64,000 nt of DNA, taken from assembly GCA_003996215.1 (NCBI GenBank), contig QJPP01001836.1, forward strand, positions 295,882-359,881, read 5' to 3'. Positions 23,709 to 35,092 of the stretch are shown piece by piece. The first letter of the stretch is position 1; each line of letters opens with the position of its first letter. A program made the translations under genes and the position numbers. The stretch comes from Jaltomata sinuosa. Its lineage: Eukaryota > Streptophyta > Magnoliopsida > Solanales > Solanaceae. The notes beneath the pieces are model-generated. The model did not search any database, was not told where the DNA came from, and saw only the letters and a program-made list of their open reading frames with translations.

Positions 23709-25829
23709 TGTCACGCCCCTAGATTACCCCTAGACATAACCGGGACCCAAGACCACAAGTGCCCCAAGTTAACCCTTGGTCATAGTATATTCAGGTATTA
23801 ATAAGAAAACATAGCGAAAGCATAAATAGAAGCTAGGCAACCCAATTCAAATATGATATAGTCAAAATGAACCATAGTTCAAAAGAGAGACTCAAATACT
23901 GTCTATATCTGAAAGCCTCTACACATGACATAAGGAGCTGCTAGGACAAAACCCTATCTAACTCAAAGTACGAAAGTAAAGAGCCATAAAATAACTAGGA
24001 TCATAACTAACCCTCAAACAATAAGGACTCACCAACACTGACTGGAATGGCCTGCGGTCTCTAGCCATGTACCTGAAGGAGGGAACCCAAATCTACATCA
24101 TCAAAAGGATGCAATGCAAAATATGCGTCAGTACTATAGGATGTACTGAGTATGTGAGATATGCATGATCATGATAAAAACATACTCAAAATATGCTTAA
24201 AATGAGCTTATTCATATAAAGAGAGAGCATAAGTATATATCAAGATATAAGATATAAAACATGAAGTTAAGTCAAGATTCAAAGTAATGTATCATATAAC
24301 TTTATAGCTTTAAAATAATCATATGGGAGTTTCTCTTAACCGACATAAACCATGCTGATCTACATGGAGTCCAGTGTCATGCAACCATACTAAAAAAATT
24401 GTCCTAATCGGCCAAGGTTAAAACCATGTCATAAGGATCCTTTCATAAGCCACAGAGGGCAACCTACAGTGGCAACGTAGTTTCAGACTTGGGTTAACTA
24501 GAACCCTCATCGCTCGGTACTAAATAATACTCACAAAACATATATAGCATAAGGATCACATACATGTGACATATCTAGATGTCAAAGCTTGATCATAAAT
24601 ATTTTCATAACCCAGATCTTCATACTACTCACTAACCTTAGTTTAAAAAAATGATTCATAAGCATTGATGACACATCGGGTGTCTTGTCTTGCATAATAA
24701 TTCATAACTTGAAAACTTGCATGACTCTAGTTTTATTTTATAATAACATATACTTTCATAGAATATAGGAACTAGGCATGCACTTGCTTGAAATTCAGGA
24801 AAACATGTTATCAAATCCCCAATTTACTTGAATCAATTCATGCATGTAGAATTTTCTATAATTAACCTTCAATTCATGAAAGAAGAGTTCATATATAAAA
24901 ACCCATGCAAAATTATGCAATTTAATAGTAATTTCATAGTAAAATCATGAGAAGATAATTGATAGCAAAGCCCATTAGAATTTGGGTAGGAACCCTAGTT
25001 TGAAAGTTCATGAAATCAAAATAGAATTTGGGATTTTTGGCATAAGGATGAAAGGAATCCCTTATTGAATACCCACATATCTTGATTGAAGCTAACCCAA
25101 CTGAAATTTAAAATAAAAGGAGGCTTGAACTTGGAGCTTGAAACTTTGAGCTTGAAGGAGTTGTTTTTCCAATTTGGTAGATGAATGAGGGATAATGAGA
25201 GTCTTATGCTAAATAGGGTAGAAACCCTACTAAAAGAGGCCAAAACAGCCTTTCTTAAGAGTTAAAAGGGTGGGTAATTATAAAAATACCACTATGACTT
25301 AATTAGGAAAAGCTGTTAAAAAGTCAGCTTTAGGAATCATGGATGGATTCCTCGAGTCGTAGACTGAACAACGGCTCATGGTTTCCATTCGTGGTTCTTG
25401 TCCAACTCACCACCTTGTAAAAGAACTTCTTTAGGTCAACAGGACGGACCATTGAGGAAACTACGGTCTATAGACCCAATTCGTAATTTCTGACCCAATG
25501 GTCAAGTTGCTTAAGAGGAACTACGAGTCAACAGTACGGTATGCAGAATGAACTACGGCCCGTTATGTTCACTCATGGTTTCTAGGAATAAGGCAGACCT
25601 CTAGTTTTAAGTCCACGAGTGGACAAGATGGACCGTAGAGTGAATCACGGTCCGTAGAACCCACTCGTGGTTCTTAGAACAGAGACACTCCTACAGACTG
25701 GAACCACAGGTTCATTTCACTACTCATGGTTCAAACCATGATTCGTGATTTGGACCCGTCATTCCTGGAAAAGTCAAAATTTTCATATTTTCTAAGTTTG
25801 AAAGACGGATCGAATTCCGGGGTATTACA
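23709..25829 (-). repeat. 5' LTR of chromovirus B
   Basis: This 2121-bp LTR, TGTCACGCCCC ... GTATTACA, pairs with 7385-9465. The hairpin pair lies at about 24095-24170 in reverse, and the word island (CACGAGTGGAC, ACGGTCCGTAG, CACTCGTGG) at about 25335-25750. No gene. Confidence 0.88.
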
Positions 25830-25834
25830 CAATA

Positions 25835-26884
25835 CTCGCACAAGAGAATACAACTCCATGTAATACATTGAGTAATTCAAAGAGGCCCCCTTTAGCTTTT
25901 CACTAAAGTAGGACAGAGGTTTCCCTTCTTGTACCAATACTCCACAAATGCCAACACCCAAAGCATCACACTCAATTTCAAAAGCCTTATCAAAGTCGGG
26001 CAATTGCAACAAAGGAGAAGTGCTCAATATACACTTCAACTCTTGAAATGATTTCTCTTGAACATATCCCCAAATAAAGGGTGTGTCCTTCTTGATCAAT
26101 TCGGTTAGAGGGGAAGCAATAGTGCTAAAGCATTTCACAAAGCGCCGATAAAAACTGGCCAACTCATGGAAACTCCTTACTTCGGTTGCATTAGTAGGAG
26201 TTGGACAAGATCTATTGAACTCAAACTTTTCTTCATCCACCTCTAAACCATTGGCACTCACCACGAACCCCAAGAATACCACTTTCTCCACCAAAAATGA
26301 ACACTTTTTGAAATTTGCAAAGAGCCTCTCATGTAGTAGAACATCAAATACTTCCCTCAAGTGATCTACATGTTCCTCAATAGTTCTACTATAGACAAGT
26401 ATGTCATTGAAATAAATTACTACAAACTTGTTGATGAAGGGCTTCAACACATGGTTCATCAACCTCATGAAAGTGCTAGAGGCATTAGTAAAGCCAAAAG
26501 GCATAACCAGCCACTCATACAAACCAAACTGGTTTTGAAGGCTGTCTTCCATTCATCACCCGGGTTCATTGAAATTTCGTGATAGCCACTTCGAAGATCA
26601 ATCTTCGAAAATACACTTGAGCCACAAAGCTTGTTAAGCATGTCATCAAGTCTAGGAATAGGATGTCGATACTTTACCATTATCTTGTTTATATCTCTAC
26701 AATCAATACATATCCTCCAAGTTCCATCCTTTTTGGGAACAAGGATAACCAGTATAGCACAAGGACTAAGACTCTCTTTGACAAGCCCCTTTTCAAGGAG
26801 TTTATCAATTTGCGTTTGCAACTCCTTAGTCTCCTCTGAATTGATTCTATATGCCAGACGGTTTGGAATTTGACATTCGGACAC
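25835..26884 (-). pseudogene. pol: reverse transcriptase and RNase H start of the CRM-like element
   Basis: Frame 26884-26465 has LAYRINSEETKELQTQIDKL, LVPKKDGTWRICIDC, and KIDLRSGYHEISMNPGDEWK (first catalytic Asp). A +1 shift leads to 26552-25835 with MPFGFTNASSTFMRLMNH, YFNDILVYS, FYRRFVKCFSTIASPL, and EIECDALGVGICGVL (first RNase H Asp). The YxDD box reads YFND, so a catalytic Asp is Asn, the same change as in C. The frame stops making sense at the duplication CAATA (25830), where element B entered; RNase H resumes at 7379. The last residues of the open frame come from the B LTR. Confidence 0.92.
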
Positions 26885-27191
26885 TAAATCAATTTAATGT
26901 TCAATACCCCTCAAGGGTGGCAATCCATCGGGCATCTCTTTGTAAATAGACCCTCATATACTTGCAAAAGAGATGAAACAATACTAGGCAAAGTGTTAGT
27001 ATCTTGGTTAGCATGCAACAATAGATCTTGTTGACAAGACACACTAGGAAATGTTCCTCATCAACACATTTTAAATAATTTCTTGGCTTAGCTATCATGC
27101 ACATATTGTTCTTCTTTTTATCCAAGCTTTCTCCTTTTTCTTGCACACTATTGGAGCCTTCACTAACATTCTCCACCACTTGTATTTTCTC
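26885..27191 (-). other. protease-RT linker of the CRM-like element
   Basis: Degenerate coding sequence between protease and RT. Fragments such as VENVSEGSNSVQEKGESLDK and LQRDARWIATLEG are readable but without a conserved domain. It is part of the same pol remnant. Confidence 0.55.
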
Positions 27192-27605
27192 CTAGATTTC
27201 CTTCATGACTCGGTAATCTTCACTCAGTTGGTAGGGAGTTAATGGAGCAAGAGAGAACTTTCGACCACCAAATACAAATGAATACTTATTAGTTATCTCT
27301 TGATGTACAACATCCCTATCAAATTTCCAAGGTCTTCCAAGAAAGACATGACATGCTAACATAGGTACAATATCACAAAGAACTTCATCTTGATATTTAC
27401 CAATGCCAAATTTAATACTTACTTGCTTGAGGACCTTCATTTCTCCCCTTTTGTTGAGCCATTGGATCTTGTAAGGACTAGGATGCTTCTTGGTAGGAAG
27501 TTGCATTCGTTCCACCGAAGTGTCGCTGACAACATTAGTGCAACTCCCACTATCAATGATCAAGGCACAAATCTTCTCTAGGATCTTGCATTTAGCATGA
27601 AACAA
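27192..27605 (-). pseudogene. pol: aspartic protease of the CRM-like element
   Basis: An open frame of 137 residues. The active site is IIDSGSCTNVVSD (Asp at residue 18, classical D-S-G), followed by LGRPWKFDRDVVHQ, the family's second landmark, and FSLAPLTPYQLSEDYRVM at the end. The upstream interval 27606-27893, between the gag knuckle and this frame, is acidic linker with a stop just before the Met. This domain looks intact in itself, but it lies in a polyprotein that is broken on both sides. Confidence 0.88.
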
Positions 27606-27893
27606 GTTATCCCGTTAATCAAGCTCATCTTTAGTAATAGCTCCCACGATTTGCCTCACAACACAAGACAAGTTCGTGTTTACAGGCAATGGCTCATCAT
27701 CATCACATTCTAGAGGCACCCTTGTATTCATAAGCATAGCAAAGTTGGACCTCTCTTCTATTCTCTCATAATCATCATTCAAAGTTGTTTCATCATCATC
27801 GCCTTTGGATTTTTAATCTCCACTCTCTTTACCACACTCCTCATCTTCTTCAGTATAGTACCCATCCTTGTAAGCCACAATTGTTTTTCGGTT

Positions 27894-29426
27894 GGGACAC
27901 TCACTAACAATGTGTCCCCTTCATTGACATCTAAAGCATTGAATTGTAGAAGGACGAGGAAAGATAGGTTTTAATTGGTTACCTTCCTTAGACTTTTCAT
28001 TCCAATTTAGCTTATCAACCTTTGCTTGAGTAGCTTGACCACTACTCTTTGTGTGCTCCCGAGTGGTAGAAGACTTCCACTTGTCATTGTTTTTGTTCCA
28101 TGAGGAAGTTGTAGTACCCTTGGCTTTGAATGACTTCTCATCTTTCGAGTCAATCTCTACCTTTATAGCATCATGATAGGCTTCCTCCAAGCTAGCATAG
28201 CGTTTGAGTCACAACGCCTTTGAGATGTCTTGCTTTAAGTTGGTGACAAACTGTATCACCGTGTTTAATACCGGTTCATCAAGCTTAGACTTCATTCTCA
28301 AATTTTTGAACTCATAATAATACTCCTCAACACTTTTGGTAGCTTGTCGAAGGAGGTACACCTTCTTTAAAACCTTTTGATGATAATTAGGTGTAACATA
28401 CCTCACTTCCATAAGTACTAGCAACTCTTGCCATATAGTCAAATCATAAATGAGATATCGGACTTGTTCTCTCACTTTGGACTCCCACCATGTGGATGCA
28501 TAACCCTCAAATTGAGTAATGGTATATTTGTCTTTCATGGCATCAAAAATGTTATTGGTGAGGAAGATCCGCTCACTTTGTAATCGCCATTCAAGGAAAT
28601 CTTCTGGATCACTACTACCTTTGCAGATTGGAAGAGTAACCTTGATGGTATTCAAACTCCGATCATAGTCACTAGGATCTTCTTGACAATAACCATATCT
28701 ATCATCATAGTGACCACCATATCTATCACCCTGATTACCATAATGATCACCATAATAATTATCACACCATTCACCTCGATCTCCATTATCTTGCCATCTT
28801 GCACCTTGGTTCCGACAATAACCTCCGAGTTGCACCCGATCTCTCGGTGCACCATACCCTTGTCATCCACCATATTGAGGTCCATCATAGTTCCAGTTAG
28901 CATTCATTTCCTCACACTCTTCATAGAGTGGGTAGTGGTGGCTCTCTTGGTAAGGCTCTTGGTTTTGGACATGTGGTACATGCAAGTTAGCATGTGAAGA
29001 ATTTTGAAGTGGCGTTTGGTTTTGGTTTGCTACAAAAAGGACATTCCTCTTGTAGCGGGTAATTTGGATGAGTGGAGTTTTGTCTAACATTGTTCAGATA
29101 GTTAGACATTTGGAAAGGAGATTGTTGGTTATTAGGAGTGGAGCTTGAATTGTTTCGGGGGTTGCATAACTCACGTGTATGATCCGGGGTAATAGTCATT
29201 GAGGAACTCGTGTTCTTATTTGCTCCTCAGCCATGAGTGGTATGAGGTGAGTCCTCCCGATTAGGACACTCAACAATCATCATCCGATCCTCCAAACGAT
29301 CCATCCTTCCATTCACATCCGCTATCTTCCCATTTTGTCCACTAATTGCATGGTGATTGAGGCAAAGGCTGACTCCATATTAAAGAACCCGTGTACTTTA
29401 TAAGCACTATCAATTTCTTTTGACAT
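27894..29426 (-). pseudogene. gag: gag of the CRM-like element
   Basis: A plausible start at 29426 reads MSKEIDSAYKVHGFFNMESA, then FASITMQLVDKM and a frame break. Frames 29199-28987, 29090-28863 and 28835-28209 follow. The central domain reads IKVTLPICKGSSDPEDFLEW, FEGYASTWWESKVREQVR, and RQATKSVEEYYYEF, the standard plant gypsy Gag capsid core. Before it, 28650-28835 is a Gly/Asp/Tyr-rich stretch of short repeats (YYGDHYGNQGDRYGGHYDDR). One CCHC knuckle, CFRCQ-stop-RGHIVSEC, lies at 27894-27938, with a stop in its middle. Confidence 0.85.
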
Positions 29427-30733
29427 CGTACTTGCAAAATTCAACAAACTAGATTAGTAGTAAAGGTTCATCACCCTCTCCTATGTGAACACTCAACTTA
29501 CCTTCTATACATCTTCCAAGGATTGATAGTGAACTGCCTTTGCAAAACCAAGTCACAAGTCACCTATACTTTTTTGAGGAATGGAATTTTGATACCCAAA
29601 AGAAAGATGACTCAAAATAAAATGGAAGAAGCCAAGAAGCTTTTCAACGATTGCTTAAACGAGAAAATCTTCACAAGTAATTGGTATGAAATAAAATAGA
29701 CGCAAAAGATCTAATCACAACTAAGTAGAACAAATACTTGTTGTTAATTAGTCTTAAGATTTCTATATGGTAGGAGAATCAAAGAAAGGAAACAAAGAAG
29801 ATAGAACCTGAGATTTGTTGGAGCGAACTTGATTTGCAACTGCACGTTGGTGCGACAGCTTGTGCAAAACGCACAAAGAGAAGTGCCCAACGCACCTCAC
29901 ATCGCACAACCAAACCAGAAAACAATTCCTCCTGGTGCGAAGTGCTGGTGTGAAATGCACCAAGCAAAGTGCTGGTCACTCCTCACTTCGCACAACACCA
30001 GGCAGAACACCTGAAGCTTCTACTTTTGTACTCATTTTTTAGCTTTTGGTACTTTTTGCTCCTAGTACTTGCCCTTTTTGGTAAATTCCCTTTAGTACAA
30101 ACAAAAGTACCCTTTTCCTTTACTTCTTCTTTGGATCAAACACCTTTAATTCACCTTATTCTTCAATGAACACCTTGAAGAACACCAATAACACCTATGA
30201 ATTTCAAATTTTCAACTCTCTCAATTCAACTCGAAATAACTTAAAATTTAAAACATAGCTTCCCCTCAATATAGAGAATAAAACCCGATAATAAATGGAA
30301 TCAAATCACTCCAAACTGAAGAGACCCTTTTTGTGTTCTTCAAGCTCTTCAAAATTCAAAAATGGTGAATCCTTTAAACCTTAACCAAATCCTACCATAC
30401 TTGAGATTCAAGCTCCTTGTGAATAGGAGATCAAAGCCCAATAGATTTGAAGTCTCAAATCAACCCCGATCTCAAACTTATTCTTCAAGATTCTTCACCC
30501 AACAATGGTGAATTCTTCAATTCAATTCAAAAGAATCTCAGATCTAGACTCAATTGATACTAGACAACACAAATCTAGTATCATATTTTCAAACAAAACA
30601 CTAGATCAACAATTATTTTTTTGCAAATTTTTCCAAAAATGTTTTTCAACCAATTATTTTGAAATTTTAAGATTTATGAACCTAGGATTAAGAATTATGA
30701 GAATAATCCTTTAGCCTAATTTCTGACACAAAA
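29427..30733 (-). other. untranslated leader of the CRM-like element
   Basis: This is 1.3 kb between the 5' LTR and gag. Next to the LTR the minus strand reads TTTTGTGTCAGAAATTAG, at best a degenerate tRNA-Met primer site. The block 29830-30010 is an island of GTGCGA..CGCACC words on both strands, like those in the LTR itself. No reading frame of merit. Confidence 0.6.
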
Positions 30734-31554
30734 TGATAAGATCTCGATTAGGAAGACTAATCAATATCCAAATGCGGAAATTAAATAAGCAAAAGATATG
30801 CAAATTAAATCTAATTAACCAAGTTTATAGGCAACAAGGGACTTTATACCCTCACCTCCCAACTGAACCTAATTAACCAACAGTAACTCTTCAAAACAAA
30901 GAGACAAATAAATAATCCACAAATGGATGACTCTATGATTAATCAAGCAAAGAAGTTAACAAGCAATCAAAGGAATCAACCCCTAATCACTCAACTAAAA
31001 TATTAGGAATCCACCCAATAGTACTATTAGGAATCCACAAAATAGATTTCCACACTATATTAAGTAATTGGGAATCCACCAAATGACTACAAGCTAGAAT
31101 AGCAACTACAAGCTTCAAGAGCAATATTCAATATTCATCGAAAATCTAAGGAATGAAAAATACTAAGGCATCTATTTATAGTGTTTACCTTGTATATTAA
31201 GAGGCCCAAAAGTGACCTTAGAGGACTCTAAACTCAGCTCATAACATGTCTGGTGCGGAGGCTAATGCCAAAGGCACAAGGCATTATGCTGGACGCACAC
31301 CTTGTGCAAAGTTGATATTTGAAATGCACCAGTGGATGTTTGTGTTGCACCACTGGTCGCACCTCTTAGGAAGAAGAGCTGGCAGCCTCTTCTTCCCATG
31401 CAATTATCAATAAGTTGTAGATCCTTGATTTACACTCTTCAATAGTCTCTCCAAAGCCCCTTTCTTCATGAATAGAGCTTGTAAGGCTTGGAGTTCTTTA
31501 GCTTGGCTCCTAATGAATGGCCTTGAAAGGGTTGTGCCGGGCGATATCGTATCA
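30734..31554 (-). repeat. 5' LTR of the CRM-like element
   Basis: It pairs with 5081-5897. The right end is taken as GATATCGTATCA (31554); aligned strictly to the other LTR it would be 31549. The minus strand has the TATAAATA box at 31173-31180, the GTGCG island at 31250-31370, and the same integrase-tail codons as the 3' LTR (FIRSQAKELQALQALFMKKG). Confidence 0.85.
31173..31180 (-). promoter_or_regulatory. TATA box of the CRM-like element's 5' LTR
   Basis: TATAAATA on the minus strand, about 375 bp into the LTR; the copy in the 3' LTR is at 5523-5530. Position and sequence suit a Pol II core promoter driving the element. Confidence 0.6.
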
Positions 31555-31606
31555 GTGGTAATGTTCTGAGGCTACTAAGAAGGGGAAGTCATATAATTGA
31601 TGATTC

Positions 31607-33564
31607 TATCATGATCCAAACTGCCGCGAGTGGCACCCACCCAAAACATCAGGATGAGTGAACCAATAAATCAACTCAACACTTAGCGAAACTAACATCT
31701 CAAAACCAAATGCATTAATTTTAACTAACAATCATAGCTAAAAATACTAATAATAAAGCTCATGTGGAAAACACTCCTAGAATCTGAACGTCGTGTACCA
31801 AAACTTCTACTATTGTCTAGAGTGTGGGGATGCAACCCTAAAAATAAGAAGTCTAAGTCCAAAACAAAGGACTAGAAAGAATCTAGACAAAACCATGGTA
31901 GCCCAAAAGAAGCATCTCAGACTATAATTAAGGTCGCATAGAAACTGCCAAGATATGTCTTGTACTCACAAAAGTAAAGCAAGTGCAGTATCAGTACACA
32001 AAACCACGGTGTACTAGTAGGATCATCAGCCAGCTCCAATAAATAACATATGAACATATAACTAAAGTTGAGTAAAGCAGGACAATACATGAATATACAA
32101 GCCAGTAATTTAATCCAAGACTCTCATTCCTTCACCTAACTTACCAACTACATGAAATAGGTCCAACAGCCACTACAAAACAACAAATATAAACAATCTA
32201 TACCATGCGTAGTACCCGAGCCAACCATTATAGAACTTGTACCAAGCATGGTACCTGATCCAATTGATATATGTAACCCGTACCACATGTGGTGCTCGAG
32301 GCAACCAAATGTCACACATAATCCAACAATTTACAATAATGAACACAATTACACTTGTAAACTAACAAGCAACAAAGACATGTTTATTTCACATGATTGA
32401 GAACCAAATATTTAGACATTCATAATTTCATTCCCCAAACCATGCAATACACATAAAATACTAATCGACAGTTACATGAACACATATTGCATTTGGGAAA
32501 ACAACAACCATCACATACATCATATTATCCTGAAAGCTCTCACTGGATCGGATCCTTTCTATTTTCTGAAGCTTTTGATTTCCCTTGTTCTAAAATCAAT
32601 TACACATAATACCAATAGTCTAAGTAGCCTAATAATCCCTGAATTATACTCAAATCCTAATCCCTAGGACAAACCATGATTATTACACCCATCTCAGGGC
32701 TTTTCCACTATTCATTCACCTAAAACTATTATTTGTACGGATACATTAAGCAAATTAGGGTGAATAGATCATATATGAACAATTATAAACAAAATCGAAG
32801 AGTTTCTACACCCTAGAATGCCCTATTACCCCAGATTCTACCTTATCAGGTCAATTCAAACCTTCCCTCAAACCCATATTTAACAATTCTAATTTTCGAG
32901 AATTGAAGTATTGTAGTAGGGGAGTAAAATCCTTACCTTTAGGAAGACATTTGGTGGAAAACTGATATGGAATCGCCCAAATTTCTCTGCCCTTCCCCAA
33001 AACATTCTTAATAATTTATTAATATTTTTGGAGAAGTTTTTGCATTTACAGTGACTTACTCCACTATAGAAGTTCTTACACCGCTATAACAACAACACCG
33101 TAGCGGAAACCGCCCGCTATGACAGTGCTGACCTCCTTGACTCTCAATGTAAAAGAAATTTTTCTGGTATAGTGGTCATTGTTGTAGCATAGTGTCAACC
33201 ACTATAGCAGTAGACATAGAACAGAACCTCATGAAATTCCCCAAAATTTCCTATTTTACTACACACTTCAAATTCGTATGTTCCAAACTAACCCTTTCAT
33301 ATAAACTTCGATAACAGGAGTTCTACTTTCCCAAATTCACTTCCAAAAAGTCCCCCAGACTCCTTAATGCCTTAGCTAATGGAAAAAATAGCTCAACCTA
33401 AGATATTTTACCCAATGCTTTCTTGGGTTTCCGTAGACCATACCTCACTCATAAATCATCTAAGACTAGCTTAGCCCAAAATTTTTAACTCCCAAACTCA
33501 GAAGTTTTCTAACTCGAAACTTTTCATGAATGGTTTACTCATAATAATAGAGCAGTTCATTACA
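31607..33564 (-). mobile_element. solo LTR S
   Basis: This is a 1958-bp LTR of minus orientation. Its 3' end is GGATCATGATA (plus start 31607), its 5' end TGTAATGAAC (plus end 33564), and the shared box lies in reverse at 32017-32035. A perfect duplication GATTC flanks it (31602-31606 and 33565-33569), and it has no internal region. An island of CACTATAG / CCGCTATAGC-type words lies at 33050-33215. It sits inside solo LTR G. Confidence 0.82.
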
Positions 33565-34219
33565 GATTCATGCTTACAGTTTGGCCTCAAGGTAGGTTAT
33601 GGTTTATTTCTTTTAGACCTGGTTTAGTTAGATTTTATATGTTATAAGATGTATGAACATTAGGGTAAGTTTAAGGATAGAAATAGCCTTTAATCTTATT
33701 TCCATATATTTGGCCATTTCAAGATTGTAGAATAGGATTATATTATTTGTCCTTAGTTTAGGGGGATCTGGCCTTGTTTATGTTAGGATAGAATCTTTAG
33801 TTTAGGCCTGTGGCGATAGTTGTATTAGAGTAGAGTTTTGCAGTATTTTCTTGTATTGATTCTGTTTTCTCGCTTTTATTACTGTTATTGTGTAACTATG
33901 GGCTCGAGGCCATATCTTTGGACTGGATGGAGTTCCAGGTGAGTGTCTTGTTTGGATGACACTTTGGCCTTATTTTGGTGTATATTTCTATATCTATGTG
34001 ATTATTGTGTTGGCGCGCATACATTTTTGCATTCATAAACATGGCTCATGGCAGGGTTTTTAAAGAAGAAATGCTAGTTTTCCAAATTTGAAAAGAGGTT
34101 TTCACCCTTACTACATATTTTCAAATTTCTAAAAAGGATTTGTACTAATTTACTACTGAATTTAGGTTTTAAAACTAATCGCCTCACTTTTATTGATTTG
34201 AGCTCCGAGGAGAGTATTT

Positions 34220-34380
34220 TTACTTATTGCATGTCCAATGTAAGATTTCAAACCCATGATTTCTTATTGAATGCCCGATGTAAGATTCCAGACCCATATT
34301 TACTAATTGCATATCTGATGTAAGATTATGGACCTAGTATTACTTATTGCACATTCAATGTAAGATTTTGGACTCATAAT
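34220..34380 (+). repeat. four-copy tandem repeat of about 40 bp in LTR G
   Basis: Each unit contains TTATTGCAT..., then ATGTAAGATT..., then GACCCAT or similar (starts near 34220, 34261, 34300 and 34340). Related words occur in reverse around 35640-35770, in the X LTR. Confidence 0.75.
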
Positions 34381-34464
34381 TGCATTGGCCTCATATTGCA
34401 CCGCATCCATCTCATGTTGCACCATATTATTGTTGATTGTTTTGATTTTAGTGCCTGGTTCCCC

Positions 34465-34489
34465 TTATTATTATTATTATTATTATTAT
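34465..34489. repeat. (TTA)n microsatellite
   Basis: Eight uninterrupted TTA units inside LTR G. Confidence 0.9.
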
Positions 34490-35092
34490 CTTCACCATTA
34501 GTTGGACTATACCTATTTTCAGTTGATAACTAGATTTAGGTGGATCCGATAGCTAGTTTAATTTCTTGTATCTTATATCATATATTATCTTTCTAAGCTC
34601 AGTCGGCCTATGATTCCTACTGAGTACCCCGTATTTTGGTACTTATACTACACTTCTGCATCTTTTTCTGATGCAACACCTAGTACGAGCAATCCTCAAT
34701 GACCATCCACTCGTTTGTGGCCAGCTGTTGTTCAGATCGGAGTGAGCTCTCGGTGTTTGGAGACCTTTAATGCTTTCCTTCTACTCTTCTGTCTATATAT
34801 TATATTTTGGATAGATAACATATGTTGTATATATTTATTACATACTTTAGTTGATCTTTTACCGGTGACACCAGGTTCGGGGTTGGTTCTTGTATATATG
34901 TTTCATCTATACCAGTCATATTAGGGTCATTTTTGTATATTTAGCACTATTGGTATATATCTATATTGTTGGCCCATATCTTATTATGATTACTTATTTA
35001 AATTTTTTATTGTAATTCCACATCTCTTGGGTTGGCTTGTCTACTAGACGGTTTTAGTAGGTGCTATCATGGCCCAATTTTGGGCCATGACC

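Larger units (their letters stand above)
7385..25829 (-). mobile_element. chromovirus B (Tekay/Del-like), interrupted by C
   Basis: The LTRs are at 7385-9465 (3') and 23709-25829 (5'), both TGTCACG ... TTACA on the plus strand. A perfect 5-bp target duplication CAATA lies at 7380-7384 and 25830-25834, inside the RNase H region of the CRM-like element. On the minus strand the internal order is primer site, gag, protease (split by C), RT, RNase H, integrase, chromodomain, polypurine tract. Stops and frameshifts are frequent. The two LTRs differ by roughly 12% over the first 370 bp in a hand comparison, so it is an old copy, inserted after the CRM-like element and before C. Confidence 0.9.
5081..31554 (-). 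mobile_element. CRM-like Ty3/gypsy element, interrupted by B and C
   Basis: The LTRs are at 30734-31554 (5') and 5081-5897 (3') on the minus strand. Between them, in order, lie gag, protease, RT-RNase H, the rest of RNase H, and integrase, with element B inserted inside RNase H. The flanking 5-mers ATGGC (5076-5080) and GTGGT (31555-31559) could each be one transition from an original ATGGT duplication; this is tentative and requires a 5-bp insertion at the 5' LTR end. The integrase ends without a classical chromodomain, and its tail continues into the 3' LTR. That fits the CRM lineage, known for centromeric targeting, but the assignment rests on family resemblance only. The LTRs differ at roughly 12% of sites in a hand comparison of the first 350 bp. 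Confidence 0.75.
3851..35092 (+). mobile_element. solo LTR G, opened by later insertions
   Basis: G's own sequence is about 2.8 kb in three pieces: 3851-5080, 31560-31606 and 33570-35092. These line up in order with the long LTR at 35904-39449 (start ATAATGACCC..GGTCATT, GGTCAACATTC..GAAGA and GGCTTCC..ACTCATTTT segments, then AAGGTAGGTTATGGTTTATTTC, then the box at 34601-34620). The terminal bases have decayed: TG to TA at the start and ACA to ACC at the end. A perfect 5-bp target duplication CTATG flanks it (3846-3850 and 35093-35097), and no internal region of its own is present, so it is a solo LTR. Everything between the pieces was inserted later. Confidence 0.75.
33565..35092 (+). repeat. 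3' piece of solo LTR G
   Basis: Homologous to 37320-39449 of the E LTR. It holds the shared box at 34601-34620, the hairpin CTGCATC..GATGCA near 34650, and the degenerate end GGGCCATGACC. A four-copy tandem repeat and a TTA microsatellite lie inside. No gene. Confidence 0.72.

Noticed and set aside
28652..28997. Ile/Thr/Val-rich frames on both strands at the CRM-like gag
   Set aside because: Alternative frames of the Gly/Asp/Tyr-rich repeat segment of gag.
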